Positions 18,801 through 26,815 of a stretch of DNA of 64,000 bases are shown one piece after another. Numbering within the stretch: the first letter of the stretch is position 1; each line of letters begins with the position of its first letter. The stretch lies in contig NZ_SRSF01000012.1 of the NCBI RefSeq assembly GCF_004803465.1, positions 1-64,000 of the forward strand, given 5' to 3'. The notes beneath the pieces were generated by a model. That model was not told the DNA's origin, did no database searches, and worked only from the letters and a program-made list of their open reading frames with translations. Source of the DNA: Neolewinella litorea (GTDB lineage Bacteria; Bacteroidota; Bacteroidia; Chitinophagales; Saprospiraceae). Position numbers and translations under genes: made by a program.

Positions 18801-20079
18801 CCTGAACCGGGCCGCAATTGTCTGCTTCGCCGATCACCACTGCCGGGTCGGGAGCGGGGACGTCCGAATCACAGGCGTAGGTGGAGGTCGCCGGGTCGGA
18901 GGCTGCTGGGGGCAGGTTATCCAACACGGTTACCCGGGCCATACATTCATCGGTAAGGGAAGCCCCGTCGGTGACCGTAAGGGTAACCATGAGGTTTACA
19001 TCCCCCAGGTCGGTGCAGGTAAACAGGGTGCGGTCGAGCGACAGCGTCACGGCGCCACAATCGTCGCTGCTGCCCATATCCACGGCTTCCGGGGTAAGGG
19101 TGGCGGTTCCGAATTCGTCGAGGTATACCGTCACGTCCTGACAAAGAGCCTCCGGAGGTGTATCGTCCACGTTCTGACATACACAATCGACGTCCAGAAA
19201 GTCTGTCGTACAGTCATTGCCGTCATCGCAACTGGCCTCATCGACCAGGCAGCGGGTATCCTGTGTCCCCCCGCCGGTGACGGTGGCGGTCTGGGAGCAT
19301 AAGCCCTCGCCGGTATAGCTCTCAAAAGTGCTGGAGGGCGGGTCGGGGAGGCTGGCTACACTATTGGAATAAAAAACCGTGGCGGGGTCGGAAACCACGC
19401 GCACTTCCCACCGCACCGCAGTTGGATTGAAGGCCACCTCCATCCCTTGCAGGGCATTGGTATAAATATTTCGACCGGTATGATCAGTACCCGTCTGAAC
19501 GAAATCCAGGGTTATACCTCCGAAACAATAACTGGTCACCGCGACGCCGTCAAAGGTAGGGTCACAGCCGTCGGGGGCCCCGTCACCGTCACGGTCCAAC
19601 TTGTCGTCAAAACCCGGACAGGCATCGACATCGTTGCAAACGCCATCGTTGTCGTCATCACCGCCGGCGGCGCTGCAGGGGTCCGGTCCGGCCGTATCCT
19701 GCGTGCCGGTGCCGGTAACCGAAACGGGTGCGTCCAGCGGCGGCGGGCAGAGGTTGGTCCCATGGTAAGTGGCTGCGAGGCTGCTGGGGGGATCGGGGGC
19801 AAAGGAATTCGTTCCCGTTGCGTAGAAGACGAACTGGGCATCATTGATGACGCGGATCTCCCAGCGCATCAATAGCGGGTTATAGGCAATACGAAGGCTG
19901 GAATTGGTCGTTGGGTCCCCATCGTCGTCGATATACTGGTTACGGCCGTCTACCGTAGCGTCGTAGGAGAAATTAACGGTATCGGGCCCGAAACAGGGTG
20001 CCACTACCCTTATGGTTCCCGCTTGTGCGGACAGGGCCAGAGAAATCAGCAGCAGGAACAGGGTAGTAAAGCATTTCAT
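15889..20079 (-). CDS. Large secreted multidomain protein with HYR/Ig-like repeats and T9SS sorting domain
   Basis: A 1396-residue protein. It has a signal peptide (1-20, ending ALSAQA), then two copies of an N-terminal module ending GTGTQDT/GGGTQDT around a calcium-binding D-rich stretch (DDDNDGVCNDVDACPG, thrombospondin-3-like). About seven HYR/Ig-like repeats with CQDV-TVYLD-type openings follow, then an invasin-like Ig region and a VTGGGYLI...NFGFNIRY module known from other secreted proteins (post-COAP-1-like). It ends in a T9SS type A sorting domain (VYPNPATGSVKVS to RLLIQR). It should be exported to the cell surface or medium, as an adhesin or matrix protein. It is last in a leftward cluster with collar and LRR genes. 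Confidence 0.85.
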   Translation of the reverse strand: MKCFTTLFLLLISLALSAQAGTIRVVAPCFGPDTVNFSYDATVDGRNQYIDDDGDPTTNSSLRIAYNPLLMRWEIRVINDAQFVFYATGTNSFAPDPPSSLAATYHGTNLCPPPLDAPVSVTGTGTQDTAGPDPCSAAGGDDDNDGVCNDVDACPGFDDKLDRDGDGAPDGCDPTFDGVAVTSYCFGGITLDFVQTGTDHTGRNIYTNALQGMEVAFNPTAVRWEVRVVSDPATVFYSNSVASLPDPPSSTFESYTGEGLCSQTATVTGGGTQDTRCLVDEASCDDGNDCTTDFLDVDCVCQNVDDTPPEALCQDVTVYLDEFGTATLTPEAVDMGSSDDCGAVTLSLDRTLFTCTDLGDVNLMVTLTVTDGASLTDECMARVTVLDNLPPAASDPATSTYACDSDVPAPDPAVVIGEADNCGPVQVSYVDETDNGAIGNAANSRIIVRRYQVADGSGNAVEVFHTIKVIDDEPPVITCQDVTLELGADGTVQFNPLVDGPGVVSQTDNCGLPGGVGFTGPTVYTCANLGPNPITIFKNDINGNQTTCTITLTIVDTNFPCNQPPVASCQNITVPADADCQGTALAQAFDFDSTDPDGDPLTFSVSPAGPYGLGVTNVTLTVTDDKGAESTCTATVTVVDEVPPAVTCVATPQNRNNDPGECFYTAQGTEFDATATDNCGNLTITNDYNHGSTLAGERFPVGTTMVTFSASDPSGNHSEPCSIEVTVTDIEFPTASCQNVIVQLNAAGVGTTTAEAVNNSSSDACGIAEMSLSQTTFGCDDLGQNPVTLTVTDVNGNSSVCNAIVTVQDNIPPTVLCQPIDVFMGLGGNYTLTNDDIDAIDAGSTDNCAVSSLWVIPNNFSALGTFNVTLTAQDASGNSDDCQTTVRVLKRPTTLVYQGEESVQYSDTVALQALLTDDLSGGGIAGQTVVFTIGDQTVSATTETSGVATASLLIDQEPSAGCDSDPVNGYDVDVTYAGTATMYQPSSDEDIPFTIEPEDARITYTGALFVATSSKNSSTADVLLSATIRDISLTPDASGDTAPGDIGYATVDFIDRDGGVINATPIPVVPIDPGDPTVGIAVYTWAGVDIGNADSESFAIGIRVCGYYSRDAVEDDEVITISKPLDNFVTGGGYLILESSAGPLAGDAGSKNNFGFNIRYNKAGTRLQGNIRTLIRRTEADGVRHTYQVKGNRMTSLAFDPNSGQAIFYGKANVQDVTDPNNPVFVFGNGDFQVVMTDNGEPGDMDLIGLTLYDNDGGLRYASHWDGTQTVQQLLGGGNLQVHAGKGGGGGNRKANNKSANDGDDRPASAVEVSPQLEVYPNPATGSVKVSLTALPSETRIILFDLRGRKVWEREVEAGESSLIIDLSSAHFVPGVYTLSAIGEWGLQTRRLLIQR

Positions 20080-20170
20080 GGCTTGAAACTTTATGTTTGT
20101 TCACTCAGATAGTGTGTGGGGTGCCGCGGGCGCGTACTGGCCTATGGTAAAGGGATAAGCTGTTCAGGTA

Positions 20171-20704
20171 TCAGTTCCTGCTTGGAAAAAGGCCGACAAC
20201 GGCCATGGAATAGCCAATCCCCAGCAAGGGGTTCCTGATATTGAAGGGTACGTTAGCGCCGGTATTGGCAATAGAAAGCGTTCCAGCTCCCGACTGTCCG
20301 GCGCCGGGGGGAACGCTGGTATATATGGTTTCTCCGGCGGAGTTGACCGCCAGGTGTTTGTTTTCACCTGCTCCCTCCAGACCGGGACCCGCCCCCATAC
20401 GAAGGGTTCCCTGGTGATTATGCGCGGGCAGATTGTTCACCGTGAGCAATACATCGCTGCGTCCGCCGCGTCCTCCTATTTGTATACTGGCGAGCCCTGG
20501 TCCCTGCCCATTGTGCACCGCCAGTCTGCCGCGCAGGTCCGGAAGGGCGAAGGTGGTCGTTCCATTGCCGCCGAATTGCGTACCCAGCAAGGAATACAAC
20601 GACTGATTTTGGCTAATGGGTAAAATTTGCCCTTCGCAGAGGACCCACCCGCGCGGCGGAAAGTTGAATCCGAATACCTGCACCTGTCCGAGAAATGGTT
20701 CCAT
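20171..20704 (-). CDS. Phage tail collar domain protein (microcystin-dependent protein-like), copy B
   Basis: A 177-residue protein starting MEPFLGQVQVFGFNFPPRGW, the hallmark opening of MdpB/tail-collar proteins (PF07484 type). It contains LLGTQFGGNGTTTFALPDLRGR and NNLPAHNH, both conserved in the family. The annotated frame extends upstream to 20791, but the ATG at 20704 gives the family start. Collar domains cap tail fibres in phages and occur in bacterial proteins of unknown role. A paralogue of identical length lies at 21396-21929. No phage genes are nearby. Confidence 0.88.
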   Translation of the reverse strand: MEPFLGQVQVFGFNFPPRGWVLCEGQILPISQNQSLYSLLGTQFGGNGTTTFALPDLRGRLAVHNGQGPGLASIQIGGRGGRSDVLLTVNNLPAHNHQGTLRMGAGPGLEGAGENKHLAVNSAGETIYTSVPPGAGQSGAGTLSIANTGANVPFNIRNPLLGIGYSMAVVGLFPSRN

Positions 20705-20762
20705 GTTGAAAAAGGGTGAAGTGAGTGAAATAAGGTCGGTAAACCAGCAGAGCGTTGGTCGA

Positions 20763-21386
20763 TCAGCCCGTTCGGCAGAGGATGCCCGCACCGTTCTGCA
20801 ACCGAATAATTTCCCGGTGAGGCAGATGGTCGTTGGGTAGTATGTGGAAATGTCGCAGGCGGTCCGCGTGACCTTCCGTCAGTCCGGCGAGACTTGTCAG
20901 GTGGTTATGGGTAGCATAGAGGGTGTGCAACCGGGTCAGGCCGGCTACGGGTGCCAGGGAAGTCAGTCGGTTATGCTGCACGAACAGCGATTCCAGGTGG
21001 GTAGCTCCCTCGATACCCTTCAGGGAGGTGATCCGGTTATTATGCAGAAACAAGTGGCGCAGTTCGGTGTGGCGGACGAGCTCCGTCACACCGCTCAGGG
21101 CCATATCGGATACCGAAAGGAAACGCAGGTGATACAGGGGTATCAGTCCGGAAAGGTTGGTCAGCGGTGTGGTGACGTTGGGGTGCATCGCCAGCGGCCC
21201 GGCGAACCGGAGGGTATCGATGTTCAGCAACAAAAGCATCAGCTGATCGTCGTGGGGAGGCTCCGCGGTGGGCCCTGACTCAAACACCACCTCGTTGTAG
21301 GCCATCTTCCATTGCAGTTCCAGCTCCCGCCACCAGCCGCGGGCGCGCTGCAGTTCCGAAGACGTGGTTTTGATGATGAAATTCAT
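20763..21386 (-). CDS. Leucine-rich repeat protein
   Basis: A 207-residue protein without signal peptide. From about residue 75 it has four to five LRR units of the L--L-L--N-I/L-SL type (LRHLFLHNNRITSL, LESLFVQHNRLTSL, LHTLYATHNHLTSL). The N-terminal 60 residues include GWWRELELQWKMAYNEVVF, seen in LRR proteins that accompany bacterial collar genes. It is probably a protein-binding scaffold. It sits between two collar genes (9 bases after one, 58 before the next) on the same strand. Confidence 0.82.
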   Translation of the reverse strand: MNFIIKTTSSELQRARGWWRELELQWKMAYNEVVFESGPTAEPPHDDQLMLLLLNIDTLRFAGPLAMHPNVTTPLTNLSGLIPLYHLRFLSVSDMALSGVTELVRHTELRHLFLHNNRITSLKGIEGATHLESLFVQHNRLTSLAPVAGLTRLHTLYATHNHLTSLAGLTEGHADRLRHFHILPNDHLPHREIIRLQNGAGILCRTG

Positions 21387-21395
21387 GCCGGGGAG

Positions 21396-21929
21396 TTAAG
21401 TGCGAGAGGGGAAAATGCCTACCAGCGCGATCGCGTGGAGGATGCCGAGGTACGGGTTGCGGATGTCGAAGGACTGATTCGACCCGGTGTTGCTAACAGC
21501 CAATTGGTTGGCCGCCAGCTGGCCGGCAGCGGGGGCTACTGAAGTGAAAATGGTTTCACCGGCGGAGTTGGCCGCCAGGTAAGCTCCGTCGCCGGTGGCC
21601 AGCAGTCCCGGTCCGGCACCCAGTTTAAGCGTGCCATCGTGGCTGTGGCTGGGTAGATTGGAGGTGATCAGAATTACCGACTCCCGACCCGATTTTTCCC
21701 CCCAACTGACCGGGCTCAGTCCGGGGCCCGAGCCGTAATGTACAGCAGACCGACCCCGCAGGTCGGGCAGGCCAAAGGTGGTACTGCCGTTGCCACCAAA
21801 GGTGGTACCCAGCAGCGCGAATACTGCGGAGTAAGCATGAATGGACAAGAGCTGTCCATCGCAGCTGGCCCAGTTGCGGGGCGCGAAGTTGAAGCCGAAG
21901 ATCTGTACCTGGCCAATAAAGGGTTCCAT
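21396..21929 (-). CDS. Phage tail collar domain protein, copy A
   Basis: A 177-residue protein with the same architecture as copy B: MEPFIGQVQIFGFNFAPRNW, LLGTTFGGNGSTTFGLPDLRGR, SNLPSHSHDG and a C-terminal IRNPYLGI. Equal length and conserved motif positions show a tandem duplication interrupted by the LRR gene. Function unknown; no signal peptide, so export would need another route or the protein is intracellular. It lies 9 bases upstream of the LRR gene and 30 bases after a small exported protein gene. Confidence 0.88.
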   Translation of the reverse strand: MEPFIGQVQIFGFNFAPRNWASCDGQLLSIHAYSAVFALLGTTFGGNGSTTFGLPDLRGRSAVHYGSGPGLSPVSWGEKSGRESVILITSNLPSHSHDGTLKLGAGPGLLATGDGAYLAANSAGETIFTSVAPAAGQLAANQLAVSNTGSNQSFDIRNPYLGILHAIALVGIFPSRT

Positions 21930-21959
21930 GAAATAATGGTTTAAGGAAGTGAAGTAAGC

Positions 21960-22250
21960 TCAGTAGGTAGCCGCGCGCAACCGTCCCTTATGGAGTGACA
22001 GAGCAATTGTTTTTCCGTCCGCATTGAGGAAAGTGAGACCCCCTGGTCGGCGATTCAGTACCTGCACCGGATGCGCCAGCCGGTCCAGGATATCCGGCGT
22101 CATAGCCGGGTACTCCAGCAGTTGGGCACGAAACGCTTTGAGTAAATCCGCTTCTTGCGTACCGGCACCCCGGTTCATTGCGGCAAGCCCCCCGGTGACC
22201 AGGGATCCCGCCGTAAGTGCCAGACAAGAGACTAATGTTCTTCTATTCAT
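21960..22250 (-). CDS. Small exported protein of unknown function
   Basis: A 96-residue protein. MNRRTLVSCLALTAGSLVTG resembles a signal sequence with a possible lone lipobox-like cysteine at residue 9, but no true lipobox. The rest (QEADLLKAFRAQLLEYPAMT..., LTFLNADGKTIALSLHKGR) matches nothing I recognise. It is first in the leftward cluster and 30 bases from the first collar gene, so it is probably co-transcribed with it. Confidence 0.6.
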   Translation of the reverse strand: MNRRTLVSCLALTAGSLVTGGLAAMNRGAGTQEADLLKAFRAQLLEYPAMTPDILDRLAHPVQVLNRRPGGLTFLNADGKTIALSLHKGRLRAATY

Positions 22251-22760
22251 AATACATGATTATGGTGATGCTTTCGGTCAATTCAATTCCTGCAACGGTC
22301 CACCAACAGGAGCAGCAAGCCTACGGAGGCCGTAGAGCAGAGGCGTGGGTTTGACCAGAACGGTCGGGGTACCGTTACCGTAAACGGTCCCACCGGGGGC
22401 GGCCCAGGTTGATGATGTGCGATCGGCTGTAGTCTCGACTCGACGCACGCTGGCTTATCCTCCGGCTTGCAGCGGACGGCAGCGGGTGTACTACAGGATC
22501 AATGCTTCGTGAAGAAAATTTCCCGGCGTGAAGGCTCGGATAGACAGTGCATGCCTGAAATTGAGACTAAGGCGGGGGCGGCGGAAAGGGATCCTGGATC
22601 AAAATATTAATTACAGGAATCTAACGGGGCAGTAGTACGCGTCTACCACCTAATCCCAAATGTCCAGGATGAGGTTCAATCCCTATGGAATACCACTTTA
22701 AAATTAGGTGTTTAAACTACACCAGTCAATAACCTCCCTCACATCTTTGATTATTTATTT
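22251..22760. other. Gap with no recognised feature
   Basis: This is the upstream region of the leftward collar/LRR cluster. I see no coding frame with family resemblance, no tRNA and no clear TAnnTTTG promoter. A few short A/T-rich patches lie near 22600-22740. Confidence 0.5.
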
Positions 22761-22763
22761 TCC

Positions 22764-23251
22764 ACCATGGGGGTTCACCGCTGCATACGGCATCTTGTGG
22801 GTGGGTAAACGCGGTGGTAATTGCCGGCTTGAAGAATTACTGCGCCCTCATCTTCTTCAAAACGGCCTTGCTGATGAACCCGCGCGGCCTGCTTAATCCA
22901 GCCTCGCGAGCATCGGCAGGCGATGCGGCAAATGCGATTCACCAAGCCTGGACGAGATCCTGCAATACCAGGCTACCCTGGAATCCTGTCTCCGGGGCAG
23001 CCCGGGAGGTGGAAAGGGCCGGTCTGAAGGTCAGGAAACTGAATCCTTCGGAACTGGAGGTGCCGGAAGAGTTCCAGGTGCAACTGGATGCCTCCCCCAA
23101 GCTGAAGACCGCCTTCGAGAGCCTCACGCCGGGCCGGCAACGGGCTTATTTGATGCACTTTGCCTCCGCCAAGCAGGCGAAGACCCGGGTGGCGCGGGTC
23201 GAGCGGTACATCCCGCACATTCTCGACGGGAAGGGCATCGACGACCGCTAG
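22764..23251 (+). pseudogene. Degraded YdeI/OmpD-associated family gene
   Basis: Pieces of a YdeI protein (DUF1801 plus YdeI domain) are spread over several frames. PWGFTAAYGILWVG lies in one frame, VVIAGLKNYCALIFFKTALL from 22814, QAMRQMRFT from about 22911 in a second, SLDEILQYQATLESCLRG from 22945 in a third, and the C-terminal EVERAGLKVR...LTPGRQRAYLMHF...ILDGKGIDDR back in the first. At least three frameshifts occur within about 150 bases, and the N-terminal half is missing, so it is not a functional gene. The stop at 23249-23251 abuts the purK stop. Confidence 0.8.
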
Positions 23252-24403
23252 CTACTCTGCCGCGACGATCCGGAGCAGACTTTTGGCCTGGGCCGCCCGT
23301 TGGCGGGCCATCGCCACCGTATCGCCGAGGGCCGTCAGGTGACCCATTTTCCTGAAAGGCCGCGTTTCCGCCTTGCCGTAGAGGTGGGGGTGTACTTCGG
23401 GGATGGCGAGCACGTCCATCCAGCCCTGGTAGCGGGTCGGGCCCCGACTGCCTTCCTCTCCGAGCAGGTTGATCATGGCGGCGGGGCGCAGGAGCTGGGG
23501 ATCGCCCAGGGGCAAGCCGAGTATGGCACGCAGGTGCTGTTCGTACTGGCTGGTGGCACAGGCCTCAATGGTGGGGTGTCCGCTATTGTGGGGGCGGGGC
23601 GCTACCTCGTTGACCAGCAGTTCACCGTCGCGGGTCAGGAAGAGTTCGACGGCGAGCAGTCCTACGATCTCCATCTTCTGGGCTACGTCGACGGCCAGTT
23701 TGCTGGCGCGACCGTCGGTATCGCCGTCGAGGGCGGCCGGACAGATCAGGAACTCTACCAGGTTGGCGGTGGGGTGGAATTCCATTTCCACGGTAGTGAA
23801 TACCTTGACCTCGCCCGTGGCGGAGCGGGCCACGATCACGGCCAACTCCTTCTCGATATCGGCCAGGTCTTCGATCAGGCTCGGCCCTTCCAGCAGCCGC
23901 TGCTCCAGGTCTTGCCGCGTACGAATGACGGACACCCCCTGCCCGTCGTAGCCTCCCGTACGAGTCTTCTGTACGAAGGGCAGTTGCACGGCACCCGCGT
24001 TCACCGCCCGTATGATCTCCTCCTTGCTACCGAACAGCTGAAAATCGGTGGTGGCGATGCCGTGGTCGGCGTAGAATTGTTTCTGCAGACCCTTGTCCTT
24101 GATCAGGTCAATCACGGCGGGCTGGGGGTAGACCTTCACCCCGGTTTTTTCCAATTCGTGCAGCGCGCGGGTATCGATGTGCTCGATCTCGATGGTGAGC
24201 ACGTCCAGGCCGTGGGCAAAGGCCATCACGTCCTCATAATCGCGGAAATCGCCGTGTTGGAATACCGTGGCGTAGGGCGCAGCGGGGAAATTCTCGTCGC
24301 GGTCGAGCACGTAGATGGGCAGGTGCCACTCGCTGGCCGCCTGACAGAGCATTTTACCGAGTTGGCCGCCGCCGAGGATGCCTAGTTTGGGAAAGTTGGA
24401 CAT
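23252..24403 (-). CDS. purK: 5-(carboxyamino)imidazole ribonucleotide synthase
   Basis: A 383-residue ATP-grasp enzyme of purine biosynthesis: it carboxylates AIR to N5-CAIR with ATP and bicarbonate. It opens with KLGILGGGQLGKMLC, the PurK signature. Central ATP-grasp segments are VQKTRTGGYDGQGV and EKELAVIVARSATGEV, and the metal/active region is LLVNEVAPRPHNSGHPTIEA. Length is normal for PurK. It is cytosolic and leftward, with its start just left of the first repeat array; no PurE partner is next to it. Confidence 0.95.
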   Translation of the reverse strand: MSNFPKLGILGGGQLGKMLCQAASEWHLPIYVLDRDENFPAAPYATVFQHGDFRDYEDVMAFAHGLDVLTIEIEHIDTRALHELEKTGVKVYPQPAVIDLIKDKGLQKQFYADHGIATTDFQLFGSKEEIIRAVNAGAVQLPFVQKTRTGGYDGQGVSVIRTRQDLEQRLLEGPSLIEDLADIEKELAVIVARSATGEVKVFTTVEMEFHPTANLVEFLICPAALDGDTDGRASKLAVDVAQKMEIVGLLAVELFLTRDGELLVNEVAPRPHNSGHPTIEACATSQYEQHLRAILGLPLGDPQLLRPAAMINLLGEEGSRGPTRYQGWMDVLAIPEVHPHLYGKAETRPFRKMGHLTALGDTVAMARQRAAQAKSLLRIVAAE

Positions 24404-24471
24404 GGAGCTAAGGTAGCTGTCGTACCGGAAACACGATATCGGGAATCCGTTTTCTTTGCGTGGTTGGTCAA

Positions 24472-25065
24472 CACGGGCTGAGGGCTTTCAAGCCCGATGG
24501 TACCTCCCCACTCTGCCAGCCTCCCAGGCAACTTGCCGGCTCAAGCCGTCGCTACACGGGCTGAGGGCTTTCAAGCCCGATCGTACCTCCCCACTGCCAG
24601 TCTTTCGAGCAACTTGACGGCTCAGGCCGTTGCTAGACGGGCTGAAGGCTTTCAAGCCCGATATCACCGCCGCGCCGCCGGCCTTTCGAGCAGCGTGACG
24701 GCTCAAGCTGTCGATGATTTACTCGTAGCGGCGGCTTGAGCCGCCTTGCTGCAGTTTTTCGAGCAGCTTGACGGCTCAAGCCGGCGCTACATGGGCTGAA
24801 GGCTTTCAAGCCCGATTTCAATGTCCCACCGCCAGTCTTCCGAGCAGCGTGACGGCTCAAGCCGGCGCTACAGGAACGGGCTGAGGGCTTTCAAGCCCGA
24901 TATCACCGCCGCGCCGCCGGCCTTTCGAGCAGCTTGACGGCTCAAGCTGTCGATGATTTACTCGTAGCGGCGGCTTGAGCCGCCTTGCTGCAGTTTTTCG
25001 AGCAGCGTGACGGCTCAAGCCGGCGCTACAGGAACGGGCTGAGGGCTTTCAAGCCCGATCGTACC
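24472..25065. repeat. Palindromic repeat array 1 with two Uma2 gene-end remnants
   Basis: Six units of the CGGGCTGAGGGCTTTCAAGCCC type start near 24474, 24556, 24637, 24790, 24874 and 25034. They alternate with the palindrome GACGGCTCAAGCCGTC and its variants. Units 3 and 5 contain an insert (24710-24750 and 24949-24990) that encodes VDDLLVAAA-stop, identical in protein sequence to the end of the Uma2 gene at 25158 but with different synonymous codons. Array units are otherwise 81-85 bases as in array 2. No protein is believed encoded. Confidence 0.85.
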
Positions 25066-25157
25066 GCAACGCCGCCTGTATCCAGAATGCACCCCACGGC
25101 TAACTGAAAAACCTTAAGCAACTCCGGTTGCGTTAACTTAGTACCAAGTTGCCTGCC

Positions 25158-25754
25158 ATGTCACAGTTACTTACCGCCGCGGAAACTATCGCCCAGCTGC
25201 CCACCATGCGTTGGACCCTCGACCGCTACCACAAGATGGTGGAGGCGGGGTTGTTGGACGAATACGATCGGGTGGAACTGTTGTTTGGAAAACTGGTGCA
25301 AATGTCTCCTGTAGGAATTTTACACGGAAAGACCGTCAACAACCTTTTGCGTCACTTCACGCGCATTTTGCCCGAGGAAAACTACACGGTCGGCATTCAG
25401 AACCCCGTAACGTTGATCGACGATTCGGAACCCGAACCCGACCTTTACGTAGCAAAAGGTCCACTTAAATCGTATGACCGCCATCCCTTTCCCGAGGATC
25501 TTTATCTGGTCGTGGAGGTTTCCGACAGCACGCTTAACCATGACCGCACGGCCAAAAAGATAGCCTACGCCGTGGCCGCCATAGAAGAATACTGGATCGT
25601 CAATATCTACGAGAAGCAGATCGAGCGATTCACCGACCCCCTCCCGGCGGAGGGCACCTACGCAAAGCAGGAAATATTTAAAGCAGGAAGCACCTTTTCC
25701 AGTCTGCAACTGGGTGATTTTGCCGTGGACGATCTGCTCGTAGCCGCGGCTTGA
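25158..25754 (+). CDS. Uma2 family PD-(D/E)XK endonuclease-like protein
   Basis: A 198-residue protein of the Uma2/DUF820 family, restriction-endonuclease fold. The putative catalytic set is D95 (EPEPD), E120 (VVEVS) and the K133/K134 pair (RTAKKIAYA), in the order expected for PD-(D/E)XK nucleases. The typical TLDRYHKMVEAGLL, LLFGKLVQMSP and EEYWIVN segments are present. The role of Uma2 proteins is unknown. The gene lies between two palindromic repeat arrays, and its last codons and stop fall inside a palindrome (GGCTTGAGCC) continuous with array 2. A TTG at 25149 is an alternative start. Confidence 0.88.
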   Translation: MSQLLTAAETIAQLPTMRWTLDRYHKMVEAGLLDEYDRVELLFGKLVQMSPVGILHGKTVNNLLRHFTRILPEENYTVGIQNPVTLIDDSEPEPDLYVAKGPLKSYDRHPFPEDLYLVVEVSDSTLNHDRTAKKIAYAVAAIEEYWIVNIYEKQIERFTDPLPAEGTYAKQEIFKAGSTFSSLQLGDFAVDDLLVAAA

Positions 25755-26795
25755 GCCGCCTTGCTGCCAGTCTTTCCAAGCAGCTAGACGGCTCAAGCCG
25801 TCGCTACACGGGTTGAGGGCTTTCAAGCCCGATTCCCCCGCCCCACTGCCAGTCTCCGAAGCAACTTGCCGGCTCAAGCCGTCGCTACACGGGCTGAGGG
25901 CTTTCCAGCCCGATTCCTCCGCCCCACCGCCAGCCTCCCAAGCAGCTTGACGGCTCAAGCCGTCGCTACATAACGGGTTGAGGGCTTTCAAGCCCGATTC
26001 CTCCGCCCCACCGCCAGCCTCCCAAGCAGCTTGACGGCTCAAGCCGTCGCTACACGGGTTGAGGGCTTTCAAGCCCGATTCCCCCGCCCCACTGCCAATC
26101 TCCCAAGCAGCTTGACGGCTCAAGCCGTCGCTACACGGGTTGAGGGCTTTCAAGCCCGATTCCCCCGCCCCACTGCCAATCTCCCAAACAGCTTGACGGC
26201 TCAAGCCGTCGCTACATAACGGGCTGAGGGCTTTCAAGCCCGATTCCCCCGCCCCACTGCCAGTCTCCGAAGCAACTTGCCGGCTCAAGCCGTCGCTACA
26301 CGGGCTGAGGGCTTCCCAGCCCGATTCCTCCGCCCCACCGCCAGCCTCCCAAGCAGCTTGACGGCTCAAGCCGTCGCTACATAACGGGTTGAGGGCTTTC
26401 AAGCCCGATTCCTCCGCCCCACCGCCAGCCTCCCAAGCAGCTTGACGGCTCAAGCCGTCGCTACACGGGTTGAGGGCTTTCAAGCCCGATTCCCCCGCCC
26501 CACTGCCAATCTCCCAAACAGCTTGACGGCTCAAGCCGTCGCTACACGGGCTGAAGGCTTTCAAGCCCGATTCCCCCGCCCCACTGCCAATCTCCCAAAC
26601 AGCTTGACAGCTCAAGCCGTCGCTACACGGGCTGAGGGCTTTTAATCCCGATTCCTCCGCCCCACCGCCAGTCTTCCCAAGCAGCTAGACGGCTCAAGCC
26701 GTCGCTACATAACGGGCTGAGGGCTTTCCAGCCCGATTCCTCCGCCTTGCTGCCAGCCTCCCATGCAGCTAGACGGCTCAAGCCGTCGCTACGGT
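25755..26795. repeat. Palindromic repeat array 2, about 12 units of 81-85 bp
   Basis: Units start near 25809, 25890, 25974, 26055, 26136, 26220, 26301, 26385, 26466, 26547, 26628 and 26713. Spacing is 81 bases, 84 when TAA follows GCTACA, and 85 for the last-but-one. Each has a first hairpin (CGGGYTGAGGGCTTTCAAGCCCG), a C-rich linker (CCCCGCCCCACYGCCA) and a second hairpin (GACGGCTCAAGCCGTC) ending GCTACA. The five-unit block 25809-26219 is repeated at 26220-26627. The units abut directly without unique spacers, so it is not a CRISPR. Reverse-strand open frames across it are read-through. Confidence 0.9.
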
Positions 26796-26815
26796 GATTC
26801 GTCATCTCCACCAAC

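Noticed and set aside
20171-21929. Prophage or tail-like injection system
   Set aside because: Only collar-type proteins are present; no sheath, tube, baseplate or structural genes are nearby, so the phage label is not supported.
22660-22700. Possible tRNA T-arm (GGTTCAATCC near 22674)
   Set aside because: The flanking bases do not form the five-pair T stem, and no acceptor or anticodon arm can be drawn.
25320-26615. Long leftward open frame (431 residues) with repeated SGAGESGLKAL-like units
   Set aside because: It is only the reverse reading of the 81-bp repeat units and the Uma2 gene; unit length is a multiple of three, so the frame stays open. No family resemblance.
24472-26795. CRISPR array
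   Set aside because: Units abut directly and are nearly identical throughout; there are no unique spacers of regular length, and no cas genes are in the window.
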